Assembly (NCBI RefSeq): GCF_027887165.1
Contig: NC_077232.1
Span: 212,648 to 276,647, forward strand
Length of the DNA: 64,000 nucleotides
Direction: 5' to 3'
DNA from: Monodelphis domestica
Taxonomy: Eukaryota; Chordata; Mammalia; Didelphimorphia; Didelphidae
The notes beneath the pieces are model-generated. The model had not been told where the DNA came from. It was given only the letters and a program-made list of their open reading frames with translations, and did no database searches. Positions 47,420-60,000 of the stretch are shown here, piece after piece (the first letter of the stretch is position 1; every line of letters begins with the position of its first letter). The translations under genes and the position numbers were made by a program.

Positions 47420-48117
47420 GTTAGTCGTTGAACAAGCTGCACTTCAACCTTGTAGTGAGCGAGTGTGCCCTGGCTCCCTCTCCAAGAGCCAGGCAGGCTA
47501 CATTGCCCCCACCGTTTGGGTTCACAGCCCCCCTCCAGCACTTTGGTCTGTGGGGTCATAGCCTGGTTCCTGCCGGAGGAGTGTCCCGCCGGGGACCCTC
47601 ATGATCTCTCCCAAAGATGCCCTTGGGATATTGACTTTGGAATGGCTGCCAAGCCCAGCCTCCATTCAGACTCTGGGATTCCAGGGTCTCCAGGCCTTTC
47701 AAAAATCTCCAGGCAGGAGATGCCACTCCTCACCTGGAACACAAAAGAGCCACAACCATCACCAAAGGCCAAGGACGTCTGTTTTTAGGGTCCCAGTCAT
47801 CTCCCTGAGAACCCCAGAGGAGAACAGAGGCAAAAGAGGAGGGAGCGGATGCTGACTGAATGCATCCAAGACAAATCAGAAGAGCTCCACCTCACGGAGG
47901 GGAGAAAGGGGGCCGCAGAAAATCTTTGCATGCTCCAGGGTGTCCCCCCAAAGTTCATCATCATGACTGTCTCAGAACCAAGCTCCCTAGAACCCTCCCC
48001 TTGGACATGTTGCATCAGCTGAGCAAGCCAGTAGGTGCCAGACCCCCATCATATAGCTATCACATGCCTAGAGAGCTGGGCCTGGAGGTCAAATGTCCCC
48101 AGAGTGACTCTGACCAG
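47420..48117. other. No supported feature
   Basis: Unique-looking sequence with short open frames only. The frame at 47465-47788 has no recognisable domain. Confidence 0.4.
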
Positions 48118-48262
48118 AATAACTGTCTGCCTCAGTTTCCTCATCTATAAAACATGGATAAAATGCACCCACCTCCCAAGGTGGTTATAAGGAAAAAATG
48201 AGATAATACTTGTAAAGTGCTTAGCATAGAGCCTGGCACATAGTAGCCACTAGAGAAATGTT
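48118..48262 (+). repeat. MIR-type SINE
   Basis: Shows gtctgcctcagtttcctcat, gtaaagtgcttagcatagag and ctggcacatagtagccacta, the diagnostic 3' half of a MIR in plus orientation. Confidence 0.85.
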
Positions 48263-49259
48263 AGCTCTCTTCATCACCATCTGTTCAGCCATCCTTCCAT
48301 TGTCTAAGAAGCAACCTAAGTCCAAGCTCTTTACTTTTCTTTCCCCTCCCTCCTCAGCATTAAGGTTTTTTTTTTTCACTCATGATTATTCTTTCTCTCT
48401 GGGATTATCCTTGATCTTAACCTCCCCCCACCATCCCCACTTGGTTCCCTGTTGATTTGTGTGTGTGTTTGTGCACACAACTCTCCTTGGAGAGTTTTTT
48501 TCTGATAAGAGTGAGAGGTTCATCTGATGGCTCCACACTGGCATCCTCTGAGACTCAGGCATCCCATCAATGAGAGACATAAGTTCACTCCCTTCTTCCT
48601 CCTTTCGGTTCTTGTTCTTGCTATTCCATTCCCTTCTCTTTCCTCTTTTCAAACCCTCAGAAGTAACCCACATCTAGCTCTGCCCATTTCTCATTTAACT
48701 CCCTCAATACCTTTTATTATCCTCAGTATCTACCTCAATTGCATTAAGGTTTCAATGTTAGCACCACATCACTATATAGCTCCTTCCAACTGCTCACATT
48801 TCTCTTCCTAGGTTTCTAAAGTTGTGTTTGGGTTTGAGAGTTCCTGCCCAGCTCTTGGCTTTTCACTGGCTATGCCTGGAAGGCTGCTGTTGCATTAAAG
48901 ATCCATTTTTCCCCCTTAAAGATTAACATCAGCCTTTCAAGATGAGCTATAATCTTGGTTTCTAGCCCGATTTTTCATCTTTTTTTTTTTTTTGGAAGAT
49001 TATATTCCAGCATCTCCTTGCATTTCAAGCAGAAGCTGCCAGGTCTTGAGTGATCTGGAGTGTAGTTGCTTGGTATATGACCACCTTCTTTCTGGATATT
49101 TGCACTCTTTTTTCTTGGACACAAAGACTTTTGGATTTGGGCTACAACATTCTTGTGACTGTTCATTATGGTGGATTCTATCTAGCTCTACTTTGCCCTC
49201 TATTTATTTAGTAAGTCTGATCTAATAGATCCATCCAATAGGCAGTTTTCATTTACTGC

Positions 49260-49296
49260 TTCTTGACTCATTTTCTAGGTTTGTTGTTTGTTTTTG

Positions 49297-49362
<66 letters not shown>

Positions 49363-50740
49363 CAGATGGCTTACATTCTCTCCTATTATTTTTTAGTCTT
49401 TTGATTTTGGCAGAATCTTTTTTGCAATCTTGAGAAATCATTGATTTCTGTTTGGTTTGTTCTGGTTTTTGTTTCTTTCATTTCATCCATTTCTTGGGTC
49501 AGATTTTCCACCTTCTTTCTTCTGAAGGTCCGATGTCCATGTGGGTTTTCTTTGATTTCTTTTCCACATTCCTGTGAAAAATCCATTCTGTGGTCAGCCA
49601 CTGTCCTTCTTCTGAAGGTTATCTGGGCCTACGAAACTTCTTTTCTCAGACTGGCCATTGTTTTCTTTGCTGGCTGTAGTTCTGGGATAGGCTGGGCTTT
49701 GGGGCAGATGGCTCAGTCAGCTCTCAATGGTACACTGGTTCCTAGGCTGAACTTCCACCTCCTGGCATCAGGGCCCCCTGGATCCTTGAGCTTCAGGCAT
49801 TGGATCTTGTGGTTCTCTCAGCCCCTCTGCACAGTGTTAGGAATCCTAGCCTGCCCTGGGCTTGAGGGGTGTCTGGCACCATACTGGTGGTTGAAACACA
49901 TAAAAGTGTTCTAAATCTCTTATAATCAGAGAAATGCAAATCAAAAGAACTCTGAGGTATCCCCTCACACAGAAGATTAGCTAACATGACAGCAAAGGAA
50001 ATTAATAATAAGTAAATAAATAAATAATAATAAATTAATACATGTTAGAGGGGATATAGGAAAATTGTGACACTAATGCATAGCTGGTGGAGTTGTGAAT
50101 GGATCCAACCATTCTGGAGGGCAATTTGGAACTATGCCCAAAGGGCGCTAAAAGACTGTCTTCCCTTTGATCCAGCCACAGCACTGCTGGGTTTGTACCC
50201 CAAAGAGATCAGAAGGAAAAAGACTTGTACAAGAACATTCAAAGCTGCGCTCAGTGGTGGCAAAAAATTAGAAAATGAGGGGCTGCCCTTCAATTGGGGA
50301 ATGGCTGGACATTATGGTGTCTGGTGGGGAGGGAATACTATTGTGCTCAAAGGAATGAGGAACTGGAGGGATTCCACAAGAACTGGGATGACCTCCAGGA
50401 GAAGGTTGTACACAGAGACTGATACATTGTAGCACAATCCAGTGTAACTGACTTCTCTACTGGGACTCAGGAGAAAGAATGTATCCACACCTGGAGAAAG
50501 AACTGTGGGAGCAGAAAGTCAGAAGGAAAACACCTGCTTGATCACATGGTTGGTGGGGATAGGATTGGGGATGCAGACTGTAAACAATCATCCTAGTGCA
50601 AATATCAATGGTATGGAAGTTGGTCTGGATCACTGACTGACACATGTAAAACCCAGTGGAATTGCGGGTTGACCATGGGGGGGGGGGGAGAGAATGTGAA
50701 TCATGTAACCATGGAAAAATATTCTAAAAAAAGAAAAGAA
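49260..50740. mobile_element. 5'-inverted L1 insertion
   Basis: 49370-49880 is antisense L1 5'UTR/ORF1 (its minus-strand frame 49601-49386 reads QKRFCQNQKTKK at its end). From about 49890 the sequence is sense L1 3' part (cttataatcagagaaatgca through ccatggaaaaatattctaaa and an A-tail). This head-inverted structure is the known product of twin priming. An (AT)n run at 49298-49359 lies at the left. Not coding. Confidence 0.7.
49298..49359. repeat. (AT)n microsatellite
   Basis: About 31 uninterrupted AT dinucleotides, the longest perfect dinucleotide run in the window. Confidence 0.95.
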
Positions 50741-50741
50741 A

Positions 50742-50920
50742 ACCCCGAGAGCTAGCTGTGTGCTGTTAGACAAGCCGCTAAGCTTCCATCATCTTTCTCA
50801 GTATCCTCAACTACAAAACAGAGATCATCAATCATACCCACCACGCCAGCTCGTTCTGAGGACCTGACTGGATCTTGACAAAGTGCCTCGTGCACAGTAG
50901 GCTCTAGAGAAACACTTATT
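50742..50920 (+). repeat. MIR-type SINE
   Basis: MIR 3' half with ctttctcagtatcctcaact and aaagtgcctcgtgcacagta. Directly follows the L1 A-tail. Confidence 0.65.
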
Positions 50921-50994
50921 CCCTTCTCTGCCCAACATTGACATTGGCAGCGCTTCTGGGGGTGGCACACGCCACACACTGTAGTTTCTTTTCA

Positions 50995-51190
50995 AAAAAC
51001 CACCTTTCCCTTCCATCACAGAATCATACTGGATATTGGTTGCAAGGAAGAAGAGCAGCAAGGACTGGGCAATGGAAGTTAAATGACGAGTCCAGGGTCA
51101 CACAGCTAGGAAGTATTTGAGGTCACATCTGAACTCAGAACCTCCCATGTCTAGGCCTGGCATTCAACCCACTGAGTCACCTAGCCACCT
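50995..51190 (-). repeat. tRNA-derived marsupial SINE, minus orientation
   Basis: Reverse complement WSINE1-like copy with cagggtcacacagctaggaa and cactgagtcacctagccacc. Nearly complete. The stretch 51191-52790 is GC-rich without a supported gene. Confidence 0.85.
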
Positions 51191-52654
51191 TCTCACTGTA
51201 GTTTCTCAGGCCTTCTCTGGGGAGAACTGCAGCATTAGCAGGCCACACGGACTGGGGCCCACCTCCCTCCTGGCCCTTCTCCCGCCCCAGTGCGTCGTCA
51301 CATTCTTTGCTAAAATCCTGGCAACAAGAACCCTGGTGTCTCCCTGTTGCTCTGCCAGTCTGGTGAGCTTGTCAGGAAGGGAAATGTGGCTCAGCTGGCA
51401 GGACCTGTTCTCGCCAGCGCCTTGCTGTGGCTGCCACCTGCCCGCCCGGCCATGGTATTTCCCAAATGTCACCCTCTCCTAATGTCTTCTGCAGTGGTGG
51501 TGGCTGTTGGGCTCAGACTTCCTGCAGGGCAGTTCCCGCCCGCATCTCTTACCCACACGCCAGTGAGGGGCTGGCCGGAGGCCCTCCTCCCAGCACTGCC
51601 CCCCCCACCGGGCACTCTCATTTCCCCTTCCTTCGGTCTGCTCAGGCCCCGTGGGGTGGGGGGTCCCCAGGGCCAACCATCCCTTCCCTGGCAGGCCCCA
51701 GCTTTCCCAGATGGGGGTGGGAGGAGGCCTAATCCAGGAGCAGGTAGGATCCACCCAAGGGAGGCTGGCACGATTCAGACAGTGGGGCCAGGCTGTGGTT
51801 CTCCCAGAGAGTTCAGAGCCGCACAAACTTGTCTCCAACACTTTTTCCACCAGAAATACAAAGTCTCTGATGGAAGCAACTGGTTGAATCAGCAGCAAGG
51901 AAGGGGAAGGCAAAGGGCGTTTCCCGACTGCTGGATCCACCTTGGTCCCACCCAATCGATTCCCCCCAGTCCAAGCAACTAGAGAGCCCTGGATTCGAGG
52001 CTGGGCCCGCTTCGGGAGAGGAGCTGCAGCCAGCCGAGGATGGACAAAGGGATGATGAGCAGATTTCGGAAGGACAATGTAGGTCCTCCCCCACCTGGCC
52101 CTCCCCCTCCCCCTCCCCCTCCCCTAGAGCTTTCACTCCATTCTGAGATGGGGGGGGGGGGGGGCAGCCCATCGCTCTGCTGCCAGGAAAGATCAAAGTG
52201 CTCCTGCCAGGCCAGTCTGGGCCCAGGTGGGGCCTGGCGGGCATCCCTGGTGGACAGCTGAGGAAGCTCCGTCCAGCCCCAGGCTGGGGGGCATCTGCCA
52301 GGGCCGAGGGGCAACGAGGTCAGACGGCTGGGGAGGCCTGCGGGGTTGGGAGATCAGGCTGGCCGCCCTGGCAGCGGGGTTCCTGCCAGCTCTGCTCCAC
52401 TCCCATAGTGGGGACTCCATTTCCCAGATGAGGAAACTGAGTCTGGGAGAATCTGAGACTGCCTGAGCCTAACGGCTGCAGCCTTCACACATCATTGGAC
52501 CTCAGAGGGCAGATTAATCTAGGATCTGGGCCTCTCTGCAGGCAGCCTGACCCCCAAAGTGGGAAGGAGCAGCCCAGGGAATTTCTGGGGCCTGCCTGGG
52601 CTCCGCCTGCCCAGCCCAGCCCCAGCTAGTGTGGACTTGTGCTCCGCTGCTCCC

Positions 52655-52661
52655 TGAGTCA
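52655..52661. promoter_or_regulatory. AP-1 consensus upstream of PKP3
   Basis: Perfect TGAGTCA about 1.35 kb before the PKP3 ATG. AP-1 sites are common in epithelial enhancers. A single match is weak evidence. Confidence 0.3.
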
Positions 52662-52798
52662 GCCTCCCGCTCCTCCCACCCATGCCCACGTCACACCCAG
52701 CAGCAGAGCTGGCACCAGCCTCAGTTTGGAGGTGAGGCCTGGGGCTGGGCCAAGAGGCCTCTTGGAGAGAATTCCAGAGCCCCCAAACCTGCCCAGGC

Positions 52799-53437
52799 CT
52801 GTCTCTGTCTGTGTCTCCCTTTTGCTGTCTCTCTCTGTGTCTCTGTCTATCTCTCCCTGTCTCTGTCTCTCTCCCTTTTGCTGTCTCTCTCTGTGTCTCT
52901 GTCTATCTCTCCCTGTCTCTGTCTCTCTCCCTTTTGCTGTCTCTCTCTGTGTCTCTGTCTATCTCTCCCTGTCTCTGTCTGTGTCTCCCTTTTGCTGTCT
53001 CTCTCTGTGTCTCTGTCTCTATCTCTCCCTGTCTCTGTCTGTGTCTCCCTTTTGCTGTCTCTCTCTGTGTCTGTCTCTATCTCTCCCTGTCTCTGTCTGT
53101 GTCTCCCTTTTGCTGTCTCTCTCTGTGTCTCTGTCTATCTCTCCCTGTCTCTGTCTCTCTCCCTTTTGCTGTCTCTCTCTGTGTCTCTGTCTATCTCTCC
53201 CTGTCTCTGTCTCTCTCCCTTTTGCTGTCTCTCTCTGTGTCTGTCTCTATCTCTCCCTGTCTCTGTCTCTCTCCCTTTTGCTGTCTCTCTCTGTGTCTGT
53301 CTCTATCTCTCCCTGTCTCTGTCTCTCTCCCTTTTGCTGTCTCTCTCCCTGTCTCTGTCTCTCTCCCTTTTGCTGTCTCTCTCTGTGTCTCTGTCTCTCT
53401 CCCTTTTCCTGTCTCTCTCTGTGTCTCTGTCTAGCTC
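52799..53437. repeat. Pyrimidine-rich minisatellite, mostly 56-60-bp units
   Basis: The marker CCCTTTTG (CCCTTTTC in the last unit) recurs at 52817, 52873, 52929, 52987, 53047, 53105, 53161, 53217, 53273, 53329, 53365 and 53401. Unit length is therefore 56-60 bases, with two short 36-base units at the right. Units are made of TCTC/TGTC steps, so all plus-strand frames stay open and encode Ser/Leu/Cys-rich repeats. This is an array, not a gene. It ends about 575 bases before the PKP3 ATG. Confidence 0.95.
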
Positions 53438-53612
53438 TGTCACACAGCCTGAGGAGGAAAGCCCGCGGGGCTGTCTAAGATGGCCGCCCCCTGTCGGACA
53501 GAGGGTGGCAGCCGTACCAGCCCAGGACATGGGGGGGGGGGGGGAGGGTCCCAAAGGAGAAGGAGGAGAGAGCCGCAGCGCCCACCCTGAGCCTCTGGCC
53601 AGCACTTCCCTG

Positions 53613-53869
53613 CAGGTGCCGCCAGGCCGGTGCCCAGACAGGGGGCGGAGGCCACTTTGACCCTGAGCTCCCTCCTGCTAAGCCCCGAGGGAAGCGTCGA
53701 CTCCCTGCCCACCGCGGCCGCCTCTAATAAGCGGGCACCTCCCAGCCGGCCGTCGGGCTTCCGGAAGTGTCCCGCCCCTCCCCCCAGAGGCCGGGCTGTC
53801 AGCAGGAATTCCACCTTAAGGCGGGGAGGGCTCCCCCTCCCTCCCCCCAGGTGTCCCCGCCCCCAGGTG
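53613..53869 (+). promoter_or_regulatory. PKP3: CAGGTG E-boxes upstream of PKP3
   Basis: Three CAGGTG E-boxes lie at 53613-53618, 53848-53853 and 53864-53869, the last two 16 bases apart and about 145-165 bases before the ATG. ZEB1 is known to repress human PKP3 through promoter E-boxes of this kind. Here binding is inferred from sequence only. Confidence 0.5.
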
Positions 53870-53971
53870 AGCTCAGGCCTGGGCGGGCCCTGCTGGCCGT
53901 CTCCCAGCCTCCGTGGGCTCCCGGGCAGGCGCGGCCGGCTGGCAGGGACCGAGCCAGAGGAGGAGGCGGCC

Positions 53972-53995
53972 ATGCGGGACGGGGAGCCCCTCTGA
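53972..53995 (+). promoter_or_regulatory. PKP3: Seven-codon uORF before PKP3
   Basis: ATG CGG GAC GGG GAG CCC CTC TGA ends 17 bases before the PKP3 start codon. Its context (gccATGc) is moderate. If in the mRNA it could affect translation of PKP3. Confidence 0.45.
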
Positions 53996-54012
53996 GCCCC
54001 GCGGCCGTCACC

Positions 54013-57000
54013 ATGCAGGACGGTAACTTCCTGCTGTCGGCCCTGCAGCCCGAGGCCGGGGTCTGCTCCCTGGCGCTGCCGTCGGACCTGCAGCTGGACC
54101 AGAGGAACAAGGAGGCCCTGGAGACGGAGCGAGAGCGGCTGAAGGTGGCCCGGGTGCAGGAGCAGGTCCGGGCCAGGATGCTCCAGCTGGGCCAGCCCTC
54201 GAGGATCAACGGCGCCCTGCCCGACTCTGCGGACGGCGCCCGAGGTACCAGCTGCTGCCCGCCTGCCGCCGGGGAGGGGGGGCTCGGCTCCGGGGCCGAA
54301 TGAGGCGGGCCGCAGCAGGCTGGACGCCTCCACTCCGGGCTCGCTCTCCGCCTCAGCCAGGGGCGGGGTGGGGGGATGGAGCTCCCGGGGGTCCCTGCGC
54401 CCCCCCCCCCCAGCCCCAGCCAGGCTTAGGAGGCTCCGCCCCCAGGGGGCGGGGCCTGGCCGGCTCCGCTCAGCCTTCTGGAGGAGATGCGGCCAGGAGT
54501 GGTCCCTGGGGCTGCCCCCTGCCCCACGGGGATGCCCTTGCTGGGCCGCCATGGGGGGGGGGGGCGGCGGCACCCGGCAACGGCCTCCGGCCCAAGCTGG
54601 GCCCCGGTCTCTGACCTCGTCTGCCCGCCCTCTTCCCCGTCCCCGTTCACGCGGGCACGCCCAGAGGCAGGTGAGGAACAGGTCTTTACAGGAAGTCCCG
54701 GCCCCGGGACCGCTCCCTGCCCTGGGAAGGAGGCCCCTCCCGCTGCCGGCGGCCCTCTCTGGGGCCCGCGGAGCCCTCAGCTCGGGAACTTCCACGCTAG
54801 GCAGCCTGGGAAAGCCGGGGGCCTGGGCCGTCGGGCACCTCCTCCTGCCCTAATGGGGTGACCTCCTCCCTAGGGGGGAGGAAAGAGGCGCCCAAATATG
54901 GGCATTAATTACAGTTTGTAAAACGCATCGGGGTGGCCCCCCGGCAGCCCCGCCAATTAGGCGGGCGGCTCCCCTTTGGGGGGAGCCTCTCTGGCGTCAA
55001 GGGGTTAATCTCCCCACCCAGGAAGCCTCATTAACCTGGGCTGGCGGGGCCTGCGGCCTGGGAAGGCCCGTGTGAGCTGTCTCTGAGCAGGCAGCAGGGG
55101 GATGCCCGGTGGGCCCTGTAAGTGCTCCACCCCCAGGCAGGGCAAGGGCTCCCTGCCACCACCCAGGCATCTCATTAGACCACCAAGTGTTTGGGAAGTC
55201 CGTGGCATGTGCCAAGCACTGGGCCAGCCCCCTCCCCTTGGAGGCTTGGAGAAGGAGCCGGACCAAGGTGCTGTGGTCAGAAAGGGCTCTCAATGCCAGC
55301 TGTGTGTGTGTGGGGGGGGGGGGGCTTCTGGCCACAGACTCAAGCCACAGCGAGGTGCCCTACGGAAAGGAAGCTTCTGGGGATCCCAGGAGAGGAGGGC
55401 CTGGCTGCTGGCCTGGGGCCTCTCCACACGCCTGGCTCAGGTGGGGGCCGGCCTCACAGATAGGATCTCCCAAGATGGAGCCCACATGAGCCTCGTCACT
55501 CCAGGGTAGGCCAGGTAGAAAAGGGCTGGCCCCTTTCTCTGCCACTGAACATTCCCACATGCCATGGACTGGGTCACTGGAGTAGTCTGCCATTTCCTTC
55601 TGAAGCTTGTTTTGACAGAAGAGGAAACTGAGGCAAACAGGGTACAGGGACTTGGCCAGGGTCACACAGCTAGGAAGTGCCTGAGCCTAGACTGGAACTC
55701 ACAAAGATAAGTCTTCCTGACCTGTTCCCTGTGGCACCCCCTAGCTGCCCCTTGGGGCTCAAGGCCCTTCACCATCCAGGTAGCCCTCTGGACGTGCTCC
55801 AGGGGTTCAACATCCTCTCCAAAAGGAAGCCAGCTGCAGGAACAGTGAACCTGGGGACCACGAATGGCCCACGTGGTTTTTAACCTTCGTGTTGGCGAGC
55901 CTTTGCATCTTTCCCTCTCGAGTTTGAGCAGCTGCCGAGGAGGTCTTCTCTATCCTGGCCCCGTCCCCCCAGTCCTGGGAGGTTTGCTAGTTGGATGCAC
56001 CGGCCCTCTGTGCCTTTGCTCGGAGGCCCTCCACCCTGACACAAAGCCGTGGAAGAACCCACTGATTGTTTCCCTTTCCACAAACTAGGTGAACCCTTCC
56101 AACAGCCTGGAAATGAGCTCAGTGCTGGCTTGAGCCATGACGATTCTTCTGCTTCCCTTTCTGTCTGTTGCCCAACTGTCTCTTCCACAATCTTTTCTGG
56201 AATCTGTCCAGGAAGCCAAGTCCAGTTAGCCTACAGACTCCAGGGGCTCCCCTTTTGGGATAAGCAAACCTGCATTTGTCCTTCTGCAGTGCAGGGCCCC
56301 CTCCTTTAGGAAGTCTTCCGTGATCTTCCAAAAGTCACTGACACTGGCTCATCCAGGGCAGGAAGAGGCTGTGTCCTTACTGTCTTGGGGAGAACTCCCG
56401 GGCAGCCCTTTTTGGTTAGCTGGCACTGCTCCATCCACCCTCCATCCACCACGAGCAAAGGTCTCGTCCCTTCTTTTTTCTCCCAAGGGAGCTTAAATCA
56501 AAACAAAGCCTTCCGTCGTCTTGGCAGCCTCAGCTCATGCTGAGATTTGGCACACCTCCTGCCATTTGTGTAGGACACGGGAGTTCCACACTCTCCAGTT
56601 TGCCCACTCTCATTGCTGTCTTCTGGACAAACTCTTGACATCCCCAGTTTCTCTCCTCGTTGGAATTTCTTTTTGGATCTTCAGAATTTCATTCCTGGTC
56701 ACTTTCCCCCCTCCAATGACTTGCTTAGCACAGTACCTCACACAGGGCAGTGGGTAAATGCAAGGTGACTGTCTGCAGCCAGGGAGCTCCTCGGGGATAG
56801 GGACCGCCTTTTCCCTTTCTTTCTATCCCCAACCTTTCCACAGTAGCTGGGCACTTTGTAAATGCTCACTAACTCCTGACTTGATTTCCCCATTGTGTTT
56901 TAGCCCCAGACTCCCTCCCATCTGTTCTTCTCTCAGAAACCTGGGGAGATCGTAGCTGCCCCTCTCTGCAGGGACTCTAGGAAAAGTGGGCCACTCTCTC

Positions 57001-60000
57001 CATCTGTCCCGGGAAAGTCATCTCTCGGTGTGGCCGCTTTTGGAAGGGCGGAAGGAAAGGCTTTGGATGAAGAGGGGCGCCAGTGTTGAGTTCGGCAGGA
57101 AGCTCTTAGAGGTGGGGTGCTGAGGGGGGGCATTCCAGGGATGGCGACCCCCTCAGAAAAGGGGCAGAAGGGAATAGGAGAGGCCTGAGGATGTGCTGCT
57201 GCTCCCTGCTCCCCCTGGGAGAAATCACTTCGTTCCCTCCATATGTTTCCTCTTGTGCACGGTAGCAGGTTGAGACCACGGGGCCCTGAACATCCTTCCA
57301 GCTCCAGCTCCAGCTCCAGCTCTAGCTCTAGCCGTGCTAAAAGGGAATGGGAGGCAAGGGGAGCCACGTGAAGTAATCCAGGAGACTTTGAGCTGGGCCA
57401 GGCCCAGGGGGCTGCATTCTTCCTGGAGGAATTGGGTTGGGGCAGGGAGGGGGGAGTGTGGTCAGACCCACGCCTTGGGAAAATTCCAGCGTTGACCGGT
57501 GAGGGAGGGATTGGAGAGGGGAGACAAGGAGGAGCCACGTCAGAATCTGTGCAACAGTCCAGCTGTGAGGTGATGGGAACCAGCAAGACTTGGCAACGAT
57601 GACATCTGAGGTGTGAGGGAGAGGAGAAGAAGGAAGGTGGCCCAGAAGGACGGTGGCATCAGTCTAGGGAACAGTGGCTTTAGGGAGGAAATAGGGTTCT
57701 GCTACGGATGTGCTGGATTCAAGATTAGAGTCAGGAGCTGGTCTGCAAGGAGGGAAGGGATGTGAGGAAGCGGAAGCAGGCGATTAACTGGAGTCCGTCA
57801 GAAAGGGAAGAAGGATCCGAGCTGAAGGCTGGCGTAGAGGGCTGGTAGGGAAGGAGCTGGCATGAAGGGGAGCTCCTGAAGGAGAGAGGCAGGAGGCGAA
57901 CCGCTGGGCTGGGCTACGGTGTGGAAGGGATCGGGCTGGTGGCCTCCATTTTCTCAGCAAAATATCTAACAATCGAGGTCCTTGAGGGCTTGGAGGGGCT
58001 TAGAAGCTTGAAGAGCTGCCCCAGAGGCATTCAGCAGCACCCATGGGGGGAGGAGGAAGAAGGCTGTCCATGGGTGGTGGAGTTGGGCCAGGTGCGAATG
58101 GCTCAAGTTCCCCAGGGCCAGACCCTTAGGGGGAGAAGACCTCCGAGAGTTGGGCTGGCCAAGCTGAGGGCAAGACTGTGCAGGGCCCAGGGGAGAGGTG
58201 CCCCCCATGGCACAATGTGGCCCCAGCAATGAGCCTGAGTTGAAGCTGAGGGTGCCAGAGGGCACGTCCTCGGGCACCCAGAGGAAGAGGGAAAGGGCAT
58301 TAGGCGCATACTGGAAGAAAGGGAGGCCACTGGGACCATCCGTGCTACTGCGAGTGTGGCTGGCAGAGAGCGAGCGGAGCTCCTGCTGGGGGTGATCGGG
58401 AAGAGGACGGTCTCCCCACACTGCCCCCCCTGCTGCTGCCAGCCTGTGGGGTCACACACTCCCCAGAGCACAAGTGAGGACAGAAAGAGAGGAGCAGGGG
58501 GCAGCTGGGTGGCTCAGTGGATAGAGAGCCAGGCCTGGAGGCAGGAGGTCCTGGATGCCAATCACATGCTTCCTAGCTGGGTGACCCTGGACAAGTCCCT
58601 TCACCCCCATTGCTCAGCTCTTCCTGCTCTTGTGCCTTGGAACCTGTACAAAGTATTGATCCTAAGAAGGAAGGGAAGGGCTCTTAGCAAGGAAGAAGGG
58701 AGCACTGGGAGAGAAGGAGATGGGGGGGACCATGGGACACCCCAGAGGACGAGGGGCTTGGCCAAGGGAACCAGAGTGGCGTGGGGGGAGGGGCAGCCCA
58801 AGTAGCAGAGAAGCAGGGCCCTGTGGCAAAGGATGAGGACCTCAGAGGAAGGGGCTCTGTGGGCAAAGATGCCAGCCTGGGCATCGCAGCCGCTCGAAGT
58901 GGTAAGCCATTGGTGCCAGTTAGTTCCTTTGCTTCCTCCCAAGCCAGCGGGGGCCAACGGCCTCCATCCCCCTGGGCTCAGGTGCCGCCTGGCAGGTTGG
59001 GCAGGGCTGAGGGTGGCGCCTGGAGAAGGCAGTCAAGGGAGGCCCCATTTCAGTGGGCTAAGGGGAGGGAGGGGCATCTCAGGCCTCGGACCAGCCTGGC
59101 AAGGGTTGAGGGAGAGGAGCTGGGAGAGGTAGGTTGGGACCAGACTAGGTGGGTGGAGGGCCTTGAATGCCAAACCAAGGAATCTTATTATGAGATTTTT
59201 AATCCAAGTGGTGGCAGCCGGCCAGCCTCGGGCTGTAGGGAATCGCTGGCTGCCTGGAGCTCCAGGCAGGTGCCCCTTCGGTTCACTGCCTGCCAGGGTG
59301 GGTGTGGGGGGGGACCTCCTTGGGAGGGAGAGGAGGGAGCTGAGGGTGACTCGGGGGTGGGGGTGGGGGCATGACCAGTGGGCCCCACTGGGTGCTGAGG
59401 GTGCCAGGCAATGGCTGCCCAGAGCCCAGGGGAGGTGTGTGCCTACCTGTCTGCCCCTCCCCCGCAGGTGTCTCCAGGACTCAGTTCCACACCCTGCAGC
59501 CCGCCTCGTCGGCCGGCTTCAGCTCGCGCTCCCAGGGCCTGAGCATGGACAAGAGCTCGGTAAGCCTTTCCTCGGGGGCTGGGGGGAGGGCTGCCGCGGC
59601 CCGGCCCCGCCCCGCCCCGCCTCACCTCCTCCCTCCCCCCGCCCCTGTCCTGCAGACTTTCCGGCCCATCTCCAAGCCCGCCTTTGGGGCGCCCGCCTGG
59701 TCCTCGCGCTCCGCCGTGGACCTGAGCTGCGGCCGGAGAGCCAGCTCGGTGCACAACGGAGGGGGCACCTATGGGTCCGCGAGCTACCTGGGCGCCCAGC
59801 CGGCCGCGCTGCCAGCAGCCCCCAGGCCCGTCTCCTACCACGAGCGCGCGGGCCCCGGCTCCAGGGCCGACTACGACACCCTCAGCCTGCGCTCTCTCCG
59901 CCTGGTGCCCGGCGGCCCAGCCGGAGGCCTGGACGACCGCTACAGCGTGGTGTCCGAGCAGCTGGAGCCGCCGGCCGGAGCGGCCTACCGGGCCTTCGCT

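Larger units (their letters stand above)
54245..59467 (+). other. PKP3: PKP3 intron 1
   Basis: 5.2-kb intron. It begins CpG-rich (to about 54850), with an AT-richer patch at 54890-54925. It holds SINEs at 55605 and 58497 and a decayed dispersed repeat at about 57380-57720. (CCAGCT)n units are at 57296-57332. No second gene recognised; long frames such as 59163-60566 are shadows of PKP3 exons 2-4. Confidence 0.7.

Noticed and set aside
52629-53660. Long Ser/Leu/Cys-rich frame of 343 codons
   Set aside because: Product of the pyrimidine minisatellite; other plus-strand frames are also long and open.
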